From the NCBI RefSeq assembly GCF_014138045.1, contig NZ_JACGXA010000001.1:1597001-1661000 (forward strand): 64,000 bases of DNA. The letters are read 5' to 3'. Under the pieces are notes generated by a model. The model was not told the origin of the DNA and ran no database searches. It worked only from the letters and a program-made list of their open reading frames with translations. Origin of the DNA: Nocardioides ginsengisegetis (GTDB lineage Bacteria > Actinomycetota > Actinomycetes > Propionibacteriales > Nocardioidaceae). The translations under genes were made by a program, and so were the position numbers. This document shows positions 9,401 to 17,287 of this stretch, piece by piece. Within the stretch, counting starts at the first letter, position 1; each line of letters begins with the position of its first letter.

Positions 9401-9480
9401 ACGACTGGGGTTGCGACCACCATCACGAGCAGCGCGAGCGTGGCGCACAGGCCGATGATGCGGCACCTGAGGGTGCTCAT
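6418..9480 (-). CDS. Membrane protein with two LysM domains and a C-terminal BTAD regulatory domain
   Basis: This 1020-residue protein has N-terminal membrane helices (about residues 8-32, 53-80 and 98-115). LysM 1 spans about 171-220 (YTVRRGDSLWKIAQ, ending VLRIP) and LysM 2 about 231-286 (YVVQRGDTLSEIAE). A Pro/Asp-rich linker, another membrane helix near 343-365 (WLLPGLAGAGAILAGSLL) and a large cytoplasmic part follow. The last 250 residues hold an OmpR/SARP-like winged helix (ELLAYLALHPNGVTTPQVCDAF) and a helical BTAD. LysM domains bind peptidoglycan, while BTADs belong to SARP-type regulators. The gene overlaps the TadG-like gene by 4 bp, so it belongs to the Tad pilus operon and may link wall state to pilus assembly or expression. 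That role is inferred. Confidence 0.75.
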   Translation of the reverse strand: MSTLRCRIIGLCATLALLVMVVATPVVLVAIRAVPSPGDFSPNRLTSPDDGTLAVAVIGVVAWLAWLVFTTAVALELAARTRRIRVPHLPGLAIPQLAAGRLVALASLLFVAVPTGSQVPLPTPTVAVVPVHTTLEQPRINHIDTVTPTVRLAAAPLLAEVQAQTDETIPYTVRRGDSLWKIAQQQLGEGRRYDEIVALNEAVLHGRPDFITAGTVLRIPHVTPSAEQETYVVQRGDTLSEIAEVQLGDASAYPTIFEASREIEQPDGGRLTDPDLIRPGWRLTIPGHADGDEPDEQRPADPSAAIHADPTAPIDREDPPPTSPAPTDGPTNLADTDGTSTPGWLLPGLAGAGAILAGSLLIVLRQHRRTQQRYRRPGRIIVSTPPELRPVEKSAHHAGSLTAPRIDVLDKALRHLSTACAMQPRLLDAELGTDSITLHLGKPAVLPQPWHGERTSWSARLDSDFGTDSSHPAPYPLLVSLGQSDDGALSLVNLEELRSITVTGDAAVAAGLGRHLAAELSLNPWSVLVEIDTFGIAAELATIDPLRLHHHDGPDAAFLERLSRDLAAEGGTEEPDRFRALLTTAEQDPHAFGEIAKILTAGVGRPGGAVVTIGGEASDDTVEMHVTSIGRLVIKALELDLVAAGLTAEEATACAAIVDLTRQVDDEAIPSTPEADGGPPLTDQAGAIRLPAAEPRPPGPAGPASLLPLAATTYEQKAATTTADVEQLAPVVPPDTASRVADRDPDLDGDLTVWADPNSRIPRLTLLGPVNARTAGDATAVARRKPFYVELLAYLALHPNGVTTPQVCDAFGLKPDRARTDLAVVRRWLGIDGRTGELHLPSARARAGHHDRGTAVYQLQGVLTDMDLFRRLRARGQSRGEDGIADLVTALDLVSGEPFTELRPAGWSWLLDGDRLDHIMTCAIVDVAHIVTTHALSVDDFELARRTAETAYRAAPDDETSRLDLIQVAAATGHADLAERQLIDDIFNRSDDGLGPVAVPDRTAHIAGGHGWARRTRASR

Positions 9481-9899
9481 TGTTCTGTCCCTCCGAGGGT
9501 GCGGACGAGCCGGGCCGACGCCGTGCCGCTGACGTCGAGGCGCTTGATGCCCAGGAAGACGAGGAACTGCGGTGTGTAGTCGTCTGTGACGGTGACGGTG
9601 ATCGTGTCGCCCCCGAGGATCGACACCGTGCCCTCGACCCCGGCCGCGGTGAGGTACGCCTGCGCGGCCCTGCGGGCGGCCGCAACGTCGATGCGCACGT
9701 ACCTGCCCTCGATGGCCGGAGCCGCCTGCACCTGCTCCCCGCCCGCGCGGGCGGCCTGAGCCGCGAGATCGTGGGCGCGCTGCTGGGTGTGCACCTGGCC
9801 GCCCAGATCCACGGCGAGACCGACCAGCGCCATCATCACGAAGCTCGCCAGGGCCAGCCAGACCGTCACCGAGCCGCGCTCGTCACGACGTGGGCTCAT
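9477..9899 (-). CDS. TadE/TadG-like pilus assembly protein
   Basis: This 140-residue protein has a short basic N-terminus and the sequence [27 protein letters not shown]. That is the hydrophobic helix following a prepilin-type cleavage site (after Gly, with Val/Thr next) typical of the TadG/Flp pilus family. The ectodomain is Ala/Val-rich. It is last but one in a run of three TadE/G-like genes joined by 4-bp overlaps and followed by the LysM/BTAD gene. TadE/G proteins are minor pseudopilins required for assembly of tight-adherence pili. Confidence 0.75.
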   Translation of the reverse strand: MSPRRDERGSVTVWLALASFVMMALVGLAVDLGGQVHTQQRAHDLAAQAARAGGEQVQAAPAIEGRYVRIDVAAARRAAQAYLTAAGVEGTVSILGGDTITVTVTDDYTPQFLVFLGIKRLDVSGTASARLVRTLGGTEQ

Positions 9900-10333
9900 G
9901 ATCGCTCCCGCCAGGTGTCGATCGGACTGGACACGGTCGCGTGCAGGGTTCGGGTGCCGGGCACTCCGGGAATCGAGAGATCGGAGAGGTCGAGTCGGCA
10001 GGTGACGCTCACCGATACCGACGCGTCCCGGCCGACGGCCGTCTGGAAGCCGGAGGAGTCGACCTCGACATCGACCCGAGCGCAGTGGATCTGCTGGTTG
10101 GCCAGGCTGGACCGTGCAGCCTGTTCGGCGGCCCTCGCCGCGTCGCTCGCCGTCCGCTCGAGGGACGCAGACCTGGCACCGTCCGCGGCCGCAGACTCGA
10201 GCGCCTGGTGGGCGGTCGCCGTGCGGCCCCCGAGGATGATCAGGCCGACAAAGAGCATGAAGGTCGGGACACCGATCACGGCCTCGATGGCGGCTGAGCC
10301 CCGGTCGTCTCGTGCTGACCTCACAAACGTCAC
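9896..10333 (-). CDS. TadE-like pseudopilin
   Basis: This 145-residue protein contains DDRGSAAIEAVIGVPTFMLFVGLIIL near the N-terminus. It includes the glutamate at position 5 after the presumed Gly/Ser prepilin cleavage site, which is diagnostic for TadE and type IV-like pseudopilins. The ectodomain has two cysteines. It is coupled to both neighbours by ATGA overlaps. Processing by a TadV/prepilin peptidase is expected, but no such gene is visible in the window. Confidence 0.8.
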   Translation of the reverse strand: MTFVRSARDDRGSAAIEAVIGVPTFMLFVGLIILGGRTATAHQALESAAADGARSASLERTASDAARAAEQAARSSLANQQIHCARVDVEVDSSGFQTAVGRDASVSVSVTCRLDLSDLSIPGVPGTRTLHATVSSPIDTWRERS

Positions 10334-10737
10334 GGGGCCGTCACCCTCTCGACGGGAACGGTTGCGCTCTGATGCACGACCGGGTTCCAGCCGGGGATCA
10401 CGCTCAGGCTGATGCCGCGCACGGTCACGGTGGCCGTCGTCGTGGTGCGGTCCGCGGTGGCCGTGGCGTCCCGCAGGACGTCGTCTCCACCCGCCTCGGC
10501 GACGAAGGCGTCGGCGGCCCGGGTGCCTTCGGCGGCCTCGCCGTGCTCCGCTCCTGCCGCGCGTGCCCCTTCTTGTGCCGCGGCGATGGCGACGGTGCGA
10601 GCGTGGAAGTACAGCGCGGCCTGCATCCCGAGGAACATCACCGCGAAGAGGACGGGCAGGAGGATCACGAGCTCGATCGAGACCGAGCCGCGGTCGTCGG
10701 GCCGCCTACTTGAGGTTGCCGGCCTGGCTCGTGACAT
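10330..10737 (-). CDS. TadE-like pseudopilin
   Basis: This 135-residue protein contains DDRGSVSIELVILLPVLFAVMFLGMQAALYFHARTVA, a textbook TadE N-terminal helix with the +5 glutamate after the cleavage glycine. It is followed by an Ala-rich ectodomain. The start overlaps the end of the Flp-like pilin gene by about 30 bp in a different frame. It is the first of three TadE/G-family genes in the pilus operon, so the three probably differ in position within the pilus base or tip. Confidence 0.8.
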   Translation of the reverse strand: MSRARPATSSRRPDDRGSVSIELVILLPVLFAVMFLGMQAALYFHARTVAIAAAQEGARAAGAEHGEAAEGTRAADAFVAEAGGDDVLRDATATADRTTTTATVTVRGISLSVIPGWNPVVHQSATVPVERVTAP

Positions 10738-10891
10738 ATGCCTTCACCGCTGCGACGACGATGGCGACGATCGCGATGACGGCGACCGCCCAGAGCACGT
10801 GCTCGGTGGTGACCGAACCTCGTTCGTTTCGCAGCCTGCGGACTTCCAGGGCGAGCTGGATGGTCACCAGGGCGGTGAGTGGTCGGTTCAT
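10706..10891 (-). CDS. Flp-like small pilin
   Basis: This is a 61-residue protein with a basic leader of about 25 residues, then ERGSVTTEHVLWAVAVIAIVAIVVAAVKAY, a single hydrophobic helix with a glutamate at +5 after the Gly cleavage site, and a tail of about 9 residues. Size, leader and helix match the Flp/Fap major pilins of Tad systems. It lies between tadC and the TadE genes, the usual place. Its 3' end overlaps the next gene by 32 bp, which is more than the 4-bp overlaps elsewhere in the operon. Confidence 0.7.
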   Translation of the reverse strand: MNRPLTALVTIQLALEVRRLRNERGSVTTEHVLWAVAVIAIVAIVVAAVKAYVTSQAGNLK

Positions 10892-10945
10892 GTGCTTCCT
10901 TTCGTCATCCTCTTTGTCCTCGTCGTCGTCGGGTCGTCCCGCGGG

Positions 10946-11848
10946 TCAGGTGCTGCTGAACATCCGGAGCAGGGAGGGCGCCACCAGCAGGGCCATGAAG
11001 ATGACGCCGAGCAGTGAGCCGGGGATCGTCATCCGCTCACCGGCCGCGTTGGCCTCGGCGATCTCGTCGTTCAACATCGCGCTCCGCATGGCGGAGGACC
11101 GCGCGCGCAGCGTGGTGTACACCCCCGCGCCCTCCTCGCCGGAGAGCCGCATGATGTTGGCGAAGTCGTCGAGGTCGGGGAGGCTGAGCTCCTCGGCGAG
11201 CATGTGCAGGGCGTCCCACGGCGGCAGGCCCGACCACCGCGATCGGGTCAGCTCCTCGCTGAGCCGCTGGAAGACCCACGAGTCCCCGACCTGGGCGGCG
11301 GCCTCCATGGACTGCCGCACCCCGGACCCGTTGTGGCGCTCGAGGGCCACCAGGTCGATGTAGGCACCCAGGGCGCGGGTGAACTCGAGCCGGGCCTTGC
11401 GGGCCTCGTCGATCGCGTTGTAGTTGGGCAGGAAGAACATCGTCGCGGCAAGGCCCAGCGACGCCAGCGCGGGGATCGCGATCGGCAGACCCAGGCCGAG
11501 GAGGTCGAAGAACCAGGCGAGCAGCGGAGCCAAGACCAGGCCAATGGCAGCGAAGGTGAGCTTCTCGCCGTAGAAACGCGCTAGCGGGATCCGCAGGACA
11601 GCCAGCTCCCGGTGTGGCGTTCGCACCCAGAGGCCCGGCGGCAGCACGCGTATCGCCCAAACACCGAGCCTCTCCTTCCCGACCACCGGGCCGGCGGTGG
11701 CACTCGGCAGGCTCGGACGGGCCGGTGTCAGGCGAGCCAGCGCGTCGGCGAGGTCTGGCTGCGCGGGTACGAGACGGATCACGAGGAGGGCCACGCCGAG
11801 GCCGACCAGCCCTCCGGCGAGGAGCATCACCTGGAGGCCGGTCGTCAT
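10946..11848 (-). CDS. tadC: TadC, type II/IV secretion F-domain membrane protein
   Basis: The protein has 300 residues from the ATG at 11848, which overlaps the tadB stop by 4 bp. A longer frame is open upstream but would overlap tadB. Hydrophobic spans lie at about residues 5-25, in a paired segment near 110-150 (LAPLLAWFFDLLGLGLPIAIPAL) and at the C-terminus (SLLGVIFMALLVAPSLLRM). Between them is a GspF-type cytoplasmic domain with RALGAYIDLVALERHNGSGVRQSMEAAA. TadC pairs with TadB as the inner-membrane platform on which the TadA ATPase acts. Confidence 0.85.
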   Translation of the reverse strand: MTTGLQVMLLAGGLVGLGVALLVIRLVPAQPDLADALARLTPARPSLPSATAGPVVGKERLGVWAIRVLPPGLWVRTPHRELAVLRIPLARFYGEKLTFAAIGLVLAPLLAWFFDLLGLGLPIAIPALASLGLAATMFFLPNYNAIDEARKARLEFTRALGAYIDLVALERHNGSGVRQSMEAAAQVGDSWVFQRLSEELTRSRWSGLPPWDALHMLAEELSLPDLDDFANIMRLSGEEGAGVYTTLRARSSAMRSAMLNDEIAEANAAGERMTIPGSLLGVIFMALLVAPSLLRMFSST

Positions 11849-12702
11849 GGCGACACCTCGCGCGGCTTGAGGAACCGGGGGAGTGGCCGCCCCATCGCCA
11901 TCCGCCGCATCCAGACCAGGGTCGCAAAGTAGGCCGAGAGCAGCACCACCAGGGTCAGCTGGCCGAACGATGACCGATACGGTTCGACGTAGGTGCCCGA
12001 CACCGCCAGCAGCACCAACACCGACGCGCTGATGAGCGTGACCCACCGGGCGGTGGCACGGGGCTTCTCCCGGTCCGCCTCGACCTGTCGACGAGCGCGT
12101 ACGTCGGCCGAGACCGACTCGGCCAGGCCTTCCAGGACGCTGGCCAACCCAGCGCCCCGGCGCCTCGCGCCCAGCACCAGGTTCGCGGCCAGGAGGTCAC
12201 CGGTGGGGTCATCGAGTTCGTCGGCAAAGGCCCGCAGCGCGTCTTCGGTCGCCCAGCGCGCCCGCAAGCGCGCCACAAGTCGTCCGACTTCTGGTGCGAT
12301 GGGAGCCGGTGTGGAGCGAAGGGTGGCGACCAGCGCCTGTTCCAGGCCGACGCCGACGGTCAGGACGCCGGCCAGGGCTCGGGTCCATTCCTCCATCGCC
12401 TCGAGCCGCTCGATCCGGTCGGCGGCCCGAGGCGCGGTCAGGAGCGTCGGCAGTCCAACTGCTGCGACCGGCGTGAGGAGGACGGCCAGGGGCCACCCCG
12501 TGATGAGCCAGGCGATCAAGCCGAGACCGAAGCCGACCAGGAGTGACAGTTTTGTGCGGCGAGACGTCGTACGCAGCCGCGTCACGCTCCGGGAACCGGT
12601 CGGCGCAGACTCGACGGCCGGTGCGGGGCGTAGGCCAGCGACCAGGCCGATCAGCCCGGCGACCATCAACGCTCCGGCGAGGGCTGGGATCAGCGGAATC
12701 AT
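11845..12702 (-). CDS. tadB: TadB, type II/IV secretion F-domain membrane protein
   Basis: This 285-residue protein has membrane helices at about residues 5-25, 52-90, 218-236 and 246-266. A soluble GspF/TadB domain follows the second, with LEAMEEWTRALAGVLTVGVGLEQAL and the conserved LGARRRGAGLASVLEGLAE. The start overlaps the tadA stop by 4 bp and the stop overlaps the tadC start, giving the standard order tadA-tadB-tadC. It is the partner platform protein of TadC in the inner membrane. Confidence 0.88.
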   Translation of the reverse strand: MIPLIPALAGALMVAGLIGLVAGLRPAPAVESAPTGSRSVTRLRTTSRRTKLSLLVGFGLGLIAWLITGWPLAVLLTPVAAVGLPTLLTAPRAADRIERLEAMEEWTRALAGVLTVGVGLEQALVATLRSTPAPIAPEVGRLVARLRARWATEDALRAFADELDDPTGDLLAANLVLGARRRGAGLASVLEGLAESVSADVRARRQVEADREKPRATARWVTLISASVLVLLAVSGTYVEPYRSSFGQLTLVVLLSAYFATLVWMRRMAMGRPLPRFLKPREVSP

Positions 12703-14162
12703 GACCCGGCACCGTCAGCCGCGAGGTAGCCGGCGAGGTCGAAGCCGTGGGTGACGAGAGGGCGGTAGTCGTCGGGCAGGACCGCCGGCACCGCGACTCC
12801 GCTTGCAGCGGTCCGGAAGACCTGCGTCGTCGCGTATCCGGTCTCGCGTTCGCCCGGGGTGAGCGCGATGATCTCGGCCACTCGGCGACGGCGCTGGGAG
12901 GTGCGGCCCTGGGTCGTCGTGTTCATGTCGAGGTGGACGATGAGGTCGACGGTTGCGGCGAGCTTGCTCGTGGCCAGCGCCTGGGTGATGTGCGGCCCGG
13001 CCTCCATGGCGCAGGTGACGAGCTTGCGGACGGCGGCCGCCGCATCCGAGGCGTGTGTCGTCGAGATGGAGCCGGTGCCGGACTCCATTGCCTTGATCAT
13101 GGCCCAGATCTCGCGGCCGCGGACCTCGCCGACGATCTGGCGCGACAGGTTGAACCGGAAGGAGTCGACCAGGGCTTCGTCGAGGGTGAACTCGCCCGCC
13201 TGGCGACCGTCGCTCCCGCGCTCCCCGGAGCCGGGGCGTGCCTCCCACGCGTGCACGATCTCGTGCCGGTCGAGCTGGTGGAGGTGCAGTTCGTACTCGG
13301 TCTCGAAGGTGCCGATGGCCTCTGCGGGATCGATCTCGGCGCACAGGGCTCGCACCAGTGTGGTCTTGCCCGCGCCCTGGCTGCCTGAGACCACGATCGA
13401 CTTCCGCGCGCGGACGGCTGCACGCAGGAAAGAAGCGGCCACCGAGGTCAGCATGTCGCGCGCCACGAGGTCGTCGAGGGTGACCGTCATGAGCCGGTGC
13501 CGGCGGATGACGACCGAGGGGCGCGGGGTTACCCACGCAGCCGCCGCCAGCCGAGCCCCGCCATCGAGTCGCAGATGGAGACGCGGCTGCGCCTCGGAGA
13601 AGCCGCGAGCGTTGACCTCGCTGCGAGAGGCGAGGAAGACGAGGAAGTCGATGAGCTCCTCGTCTGAGTCCGCGACGGCGGGGCCAGGTGTCAGCGAGCC
13701 GTCGATGAGCTCGAGCCGGACCTTGTCATGTCCGGCAATGATGATGTTCTCGATCCGGTCGTCGTCCACCAGCGGCTGCAGTCGCCCGAGGCGGAAGAGG
13801 GAATCGAAGACCGCTCGAGCCACAGCCTCCTGTTCCGCGAGGGTCCACGCCGACTCCCCGGCGTTGACGCGCTCGGCCATCGAGGAGTCGACCAGATCGA
13901 GCACGATGGAACGTCCGAGCTCCTCCTGGGTTGCCTTGTCGAGTCGGCCACGGTCCGCAGCGACGGCCCGGCTCAGCTGCTCGGATGCTTGTGCGCGGAT
14001 GGCTGCGACCAGGGCCCAGTCGATGTCCGCGGAGTCGGTGGCAGGTTCGGCGCTGACCGCAACGGCATAGTCGAGACGGTGTGGCTGCGGGACTGTGTGC
14101 TCGTCGGCGAAGAGCGGAAGCCGTCGCAGGTCGGTTGCTTCGGTCCAGCGCTGGCTCGTCAT
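12699..14162 (-). CDS. tadA: TadA/CpaF secretion ATPase of the Tad pilus
   Basis: This 487-residue cytoplasmic hexameric ATPase of the VirB11/CpaF family powers pilus extension. The Walker A motif SGSQGAGKTTLVRAL lies near residue 260. An Asp/Glu box with FETEYELHLHQ follows, then the Walker B-like stretch RQIVGEVRGREIW near 345 and the histidine box STTHASD near 370. An N-terminal helical domain (about 45-230) precedes it. Length and motif order are normal for the family. It overlaps the TadZ-like gene upstream and tadB downstream by 4 bp each. Confidence 0.93.
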   Translation of the reverse strand: MTSQRWTEATDLRRLPLFADEHTVPQPHRLDYAVAVSAEPATDSADIDWALVAAIRAQASEQLSRAVAADRGRLDKATQEELGRSIVLDLVDSSMAERVNAGESAWTLAEQEAVARAVFDSLFRLGRLQPLVDDDRIENIIIAGHDKVRLELIDGSLTPGPAVADSDEELIDFLVFLASRSEVNARGFSEAQPRLHLRLDGGARLAAAAWVTPRPSVVIRRHRLMTVTLDDLVARDMLTSVAASFLRAAVRARKSIVVSGSQGAGKTTLVRALCAEIDPAEAIGTFETEYELHLHQLDRHEIVHAWEARPGSGERGSDGRQAGEFTLDEALVDSFRFNLSRQIVGEVRGREIWAMIKAMESGTGSISTTHASDAAAAVRKLVTCAMEAGPHITQALATSKLAATVDLIVHLDMNTTTQGRTSQRRRRVAEIIALTPGERETGYATTQVFRTAASGVAVPAVLPDDYRPLVTHGFDLAGYLAADGAGS

Positions 14163-14923
14163 GGTGTGGCCCGCGCAAGTAGGGCGAAGCGGCCACGTGC
14201 GATCTGGGCCTGGAGGGATGCGATCGTGGCGTGGAGGCTGCGGGTCAGCACCCCGGACGGGAAGGTCTTGCCGGGAGTCGCGCCCCGGGAGAAGACGGCT
14301 GCGGATTCGGGATCGTCAGCCACGTCGGCGATGACAGGGAGGCCGAGGACCTTCGCGACCTCGTGGGAACGGTAGGGCTGTCCCTCACCGACAAGTAGCA
14401 CCGCCGGGTCATGCCAGAGGTGGTCTCGGCGGATGCTCGCAGCGCGCGAACGGGCTGCGGCCAGGGCCGGAAGGGTCGACCGTGTCATCAGCACGGTGAG
14501 ATCTGCTGCGGCCAGGATGACTTCTGGGGAGCCCGCTAGGCCGAGCCGCCCGCCGTCGACGATCACGTCCTGGCCCTGCTCGTCGAGGTCGGAGAGTGCT
14601 GCCGCGAGCGGGGGCCAGAGGTCGCGCAATCCGGCTGCCTGGGCGTGGGACCGGGTGCCAGCGACGTACGACGCATGTGAGCCCTCGATCGGCTGCACCG
14701 CTTGGGGAAGCGTTTCGGCAACATCGAGTGGGGAGAGCGCCAGCTCGAGAAGGCCCACGCCGTACTCCTTCGCGCCGCGGAAGTAGCCGGCGAGGAGCCC
14801 GGAGCCGCCGGTCGGGTCTGCCTCGACCAGGAGAACCGGGCGGGGCCACAGCAGTGCCAAACCAACCGCCGTCGTGGTGACCCCGGGGGAGCCCGAGGCC
14901 GAACACAGCGCGATGACCGCCAT
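14159..14923 (-). CDS. TadZ/CpaE-like ParA-superfamily protein with altered P-loop
   Basis: This 254-residue protein starts MAVIALCSASGSPGVTTTAVGLALLW, the N-terminal beta-strand and P-loop of the ParA/MinD superfamily. VLLVEADPTGGSG (switch I) and VIVDGGRLGLAGSP (Walker B) follow. In the P-loop the signature lysine and the usual Walker lysine (KGGxGKT) are both replaced, by Ser and Val, so ATP hydrolysis is doubtful. Directly upstream of tadA, with a 4-bp overlap, it fits TadZ/CpaE, which localises the pilus machine at the membrane. Degenerate P-loops are known among TadZ proteins. Confidence 0.8.
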   Translation of the reverse strand: MAVIALCSASGSPGVTTTAVGLALLWPRPVLLVEADPTGGSGLLAGYFRGAKEYGVGLLELALSPLDVAETLPQAVQPIEGSHASYVAGTRSHAQAAGLRDLWPPLAAALSDLDEQGQDVIVDGGRLGLAGSPEVILAAADLTVLMTRSTLPALAAARSRAASIRRDHLWHDPAVLLVGEGQPYRSHEVAKVLGLPVIADVADDPESAAVFSRGATPGKTFPSGVLTRSLHATIASLQAQIARGRFALLARATP

Positions 14924-15597
14924 CAGCGCTCCCCGGAGTCGAGGACAAGCGCGACATTCCCGGTTGCCACTCGCGCGGCCAGGACGGCGGCATCGACGTG
15001 GGGGACGAGGAGGTCGACAACAAGCTGTCCCGTCGCCTGGTCGACGTGGCTACCGACTACCTCCGCCTCGCTGAAGGTGGGGGACCCCGACGGGGCGGCG
15101 GCCCCCTCACCCGGGGTGACCACGATCCGGACCCGGTCGCCGTCCCGGAGCTCGACGCCGGGCGCCTGCGCGGGGGTGAGAGCGACTCCGACCACGGACA
15201 TGCCACTGGGAGGAAGCACCGCCTCGGCGGTCGACTCCGCGGTCAACAGGGTGCCCGCGGAGATATCGAGGGCGGCACGCTGCCCGACGATGTCGTCGTA
15301 CGACGAGCCGGGGAGCGGTGCCAGCGCGGGATCGGCATTGATGCGCACTCGCTCGAGGTCCTGGGCCGTGATCACCGTGCCGCGCTCGATGGTGTGCCGA
15401 GCTGCCAGCACCTCCTGGGTGTTCGTGGTCGACGTCCAGGCCCAGGCCCCGAGAAGGGCACCGAGACAGATGGACCCGACCGCGCCGGCGAGCAGGGACG
15501 GCCGACGACGAAGTTTGGGGGGTGGCACGGTGGGATTCGCGGCGGACCTCGACCCCAGGTCGATCGTCCTGTCGTCTCGCGTCGTTGTGTTGGTCAT
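14923..15597 (-). CDS. SAF-domain pilus protein (CpaB/RcpC-like)
   Basis: This 224-residue protein has one membrane helix (about residues 36-55, LAGAVGSICLGALLGAW). A SAF domain follows (about 65-125: VLAARHTIERGTVITAQDLERVR and AALDISAGTLLT) and then a beta-rich domain (VELRDGDRVRIVVTP). CpaB/RcpC proteins of this layout act in the periplasm or wall side of Tad systems. The stop codon region abuts the TadZ-like start (14923), with a 1-bp overlap. It is probably an early gene of the Tad operon. Confidence 0.8.
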   Translation of the reverse strand: MTNTTTRDDRTIDLGSRSAANPTVPPPKLRRRPSLLAGAVGSICLGALLGAWAWTSTTNTQEVLAARHTIERGTVITAQDLERVRINADPALAPLPGSSYDDIVGQRAALDISAGTLLTAESTAEAVLPPSGMSVVGVALTPAQAPGVELRDGDRVRIVVTPGEGAAAPSGSPTFSEAEVVGSHVDQATGQLVVDLLVPHVDAAVLAARVATGNVALVLDSGER

Positions 15598-15622
15598 CCT
15601 CGTTCGCCCCTCACGCGGCTCG

Positions 15623-16582
15623 CTATTCCACGAGCACCTGCGCCTCGCCCACCGTGATGGCGACCGAACGGCTCAAGCCGTTCAGCCGGATCGTCCCGGT
15701 CTGCCCTGCTCCGGACCACGTGATCACCCAGTCCGAGGTCGCCGTGACGACGTACTGCCCACCCGGCTCATGTGCGCTGGACTTGTCGTAGATGTGTCCG
15801 CAGTCCGGTGACCGTCGGTTGCCGAAACTCGGCTTGTACGGCGTGCCAGGGGTCCGGCACACGACCTCGCTGCCGTCGCCCATGTCCCAGGTGATCTGTT
15901 CGACTCGAGCCGTCGCCGTGACTCTGATTCCACCGGCGCTCGCCGAGGCCGTGGCGGGCCCATAGGTGTGGTTGTCGGGATTGTTCGCCCACATCCACAC
16001 TGGCATCCCGACGAGGCCGATGCTGTTCGGTCCGGGTTCGGGCGCGATGCCGATGTTGATGGCACTGAGTCGCATCGAATCGATGGCGATCTGGGCCACC
16101 TGCTGTGGCGTCGGACCGATACCTGAGTTCGGGGGCGGATCCTGAGCCCACAGATTGATGATGATCCCGGTCTGTGGCTGATAGCACGTGTAGACCGCCC
16201 CGTCGCCTGGGTCGTGCCCCTGCCATGCCGGATCGTCGGCAGGCGGCTGTGGGTCCATCGCCTTGATGTAGCAGTTGTACGTGTTGGACCAGTAACCGAA
16301 CTCCGACGTGCAGGGCACCGGTCCGGCAGGAGGCTGGCTGAGTCCCTGCTTGGCGGGGTCCCAGTAGCACGACGCCCCGGGCCCGGTGCCTTTCGGCCCG
16401 CCGCCCCCAGGATCGCCTGGGGTGCCTGGGGTGCCTGGAACCTCGACCCAGATCAGGCACTGCCCCGTCGCGGGGTCGGTCTGCTGGCACACCATGTCGG
16501 CGGCAGCCGAACCTTGACCGCCAACGATCAGGCTCGTGATGGCGAGCGAGGCGATGACGGCGCGGGTCAGGAGGGCGCGCAT
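15623..16582 (-). CDS. Secreted Cys-containing protein with PKD-like C-terminal part
   Basis: The 319-residue precursor has a clear Sec signal peptide (MRALLTRAVIASLAITSLIVGGQGSAAAD, cleavage likely after AAA). A Gly/Pro-rich segment (PGTPGTPGDPGGGGP) follows, then a Cys/Trp-rich middle part. Near residues 215-310 a domain contains TWDMGDGSEVVC and GGQYVVTATSDWVITW, which resembles a PKD fold. It stands at the head of the Tad gene run and overlaps the lipoprotein gene by 16 bp. It may be a surface component of the pilus or an adhesin. The function is not shown by the sequence. Confidence 0.65.
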   Translation of the reverse strand: MRALLTRAVIASLAITSLIVGGQGSAAADMVCQQTDPATGQCLIWVEVPGTPGTPGDPGGGGPKGTGPGASCYWDPAKQGLSQPPAGPVPCTSEFGYWSNTYNCYIKAMDPQPPADDPAWQGHDPGDGAVYTCYQPQTGIIINLWAQDPPPNSGIGPTPQQVAQIAIDSMRLSAINIGIAPEPGPNSIGLVGMPVWMWANNPDNHTYGPATASASAGGIRVTATARVEQITWDMGDGSEVVCRTPGTPYKPSFGNRRSPDCGHIYDKSSAHEPGGQYVVTATSDWVITWSGAGQTGTIRLNGLSRSVAITVGEAQVLVE

Positions 16583-17184
16583 GGCGTCTGCTTGAGGTCC
16601 TGGCCAGTGGCGATGCGCCAGCCGTTCGACGGGTTCTTTGCCCAGTGGTAATTGGCGACCGTGTAGCGCGTCCAGCCCGTGGAAGGGCGGCCGGGGGATA
16701 CGACAGACTTGCCCGTCGCGTCGACAATGTCGACGTCCGTGACGTCCCAGCAGACATCGATCGTGACTGTCGGGACCTTGCCCGCAGCCGGGTCAGAGTT
16801 GTCCAGATTGACGGTCTGCACAGTGAGTTCGGCGACTCGCGTGTCGCCGACTTGATGGAGACCCTTGGAACGCTCAGTGCTGACCAGCCGCCGCTGAGCT
16901 GCGAGCTGAGAACTGGTCGCGGCCGAGGCCAACGTGCCCAACGACTTGCTTGGATGCTGGCGTAGATGGTCAACAACCGCGAAGTACGCGCGGACCACTG
17001 ACGAGGCTGCCGCGGCGGCGGTGTCCGAGTCCGAGACAGGTGCGACGCTGGAGGGGGCCGTGGAAGAGCTCGACGCAGTCGGTGTGGTCGACGCTGGATC
17101 GCCTGCGTTGTCGGCGCAGCCCGTCCCTGCGACCAGCAGGAGTGCCACGGTCGCAGAGATCGCGAGGATTCGTACGTTCGTCAT
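16567..17184 (-). CDS. Lipoprotein with NTF2/VirB8-like ectodomain
   Basis: The protein has 205 residues from the ATG at 17184, chosen because a GGAAGGTGG Shine-Dalgarno stands before it; the frame is open further upstream. A lipoprotein signal ends LLLVAGTGC (lipobox VAGTGC). A Ser/Thr/Pro-rich spacer follows, then a domain starting VVRAYFAVVDHLRQHPSKSL and ending YHWAKNPSNGWRIATGQDL, which has the look of an NTF2-like or VirB8-like fold. It is the first gene of the Tad operon and would be anchored on the outer membrane face. Exact role unknown. Confidence 0.65.
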   Translation of the reverse strand: MTNVRILAISATVALLLVAGTGCADNAGDPASTTPTASSSSTAPSSVAPVSDSDTAAAAASSVVRAYFAVVDHLRQHPSKSLGTLASAATSSQLAAQRRLVSTERSKGLHQVGDTRVAELTVQTVNLDNSDPAAGKVPTVTIDVCWDVTDVDIVDATGKSVVSPGRPSTGWTRYTVANYHWAKNPSNGWRIATGQDLKQTPCAPS

Positions 17185-17287
17185 GCCCGAGTGCCCACCA
17201 CCTTCCGAAGCCAACGGCTTGGGAAGGACACGAACGACGCTGCGAGACGGCCTCGAAGCGCCGGCCAGGTTCCATTGAGCCACCGAT

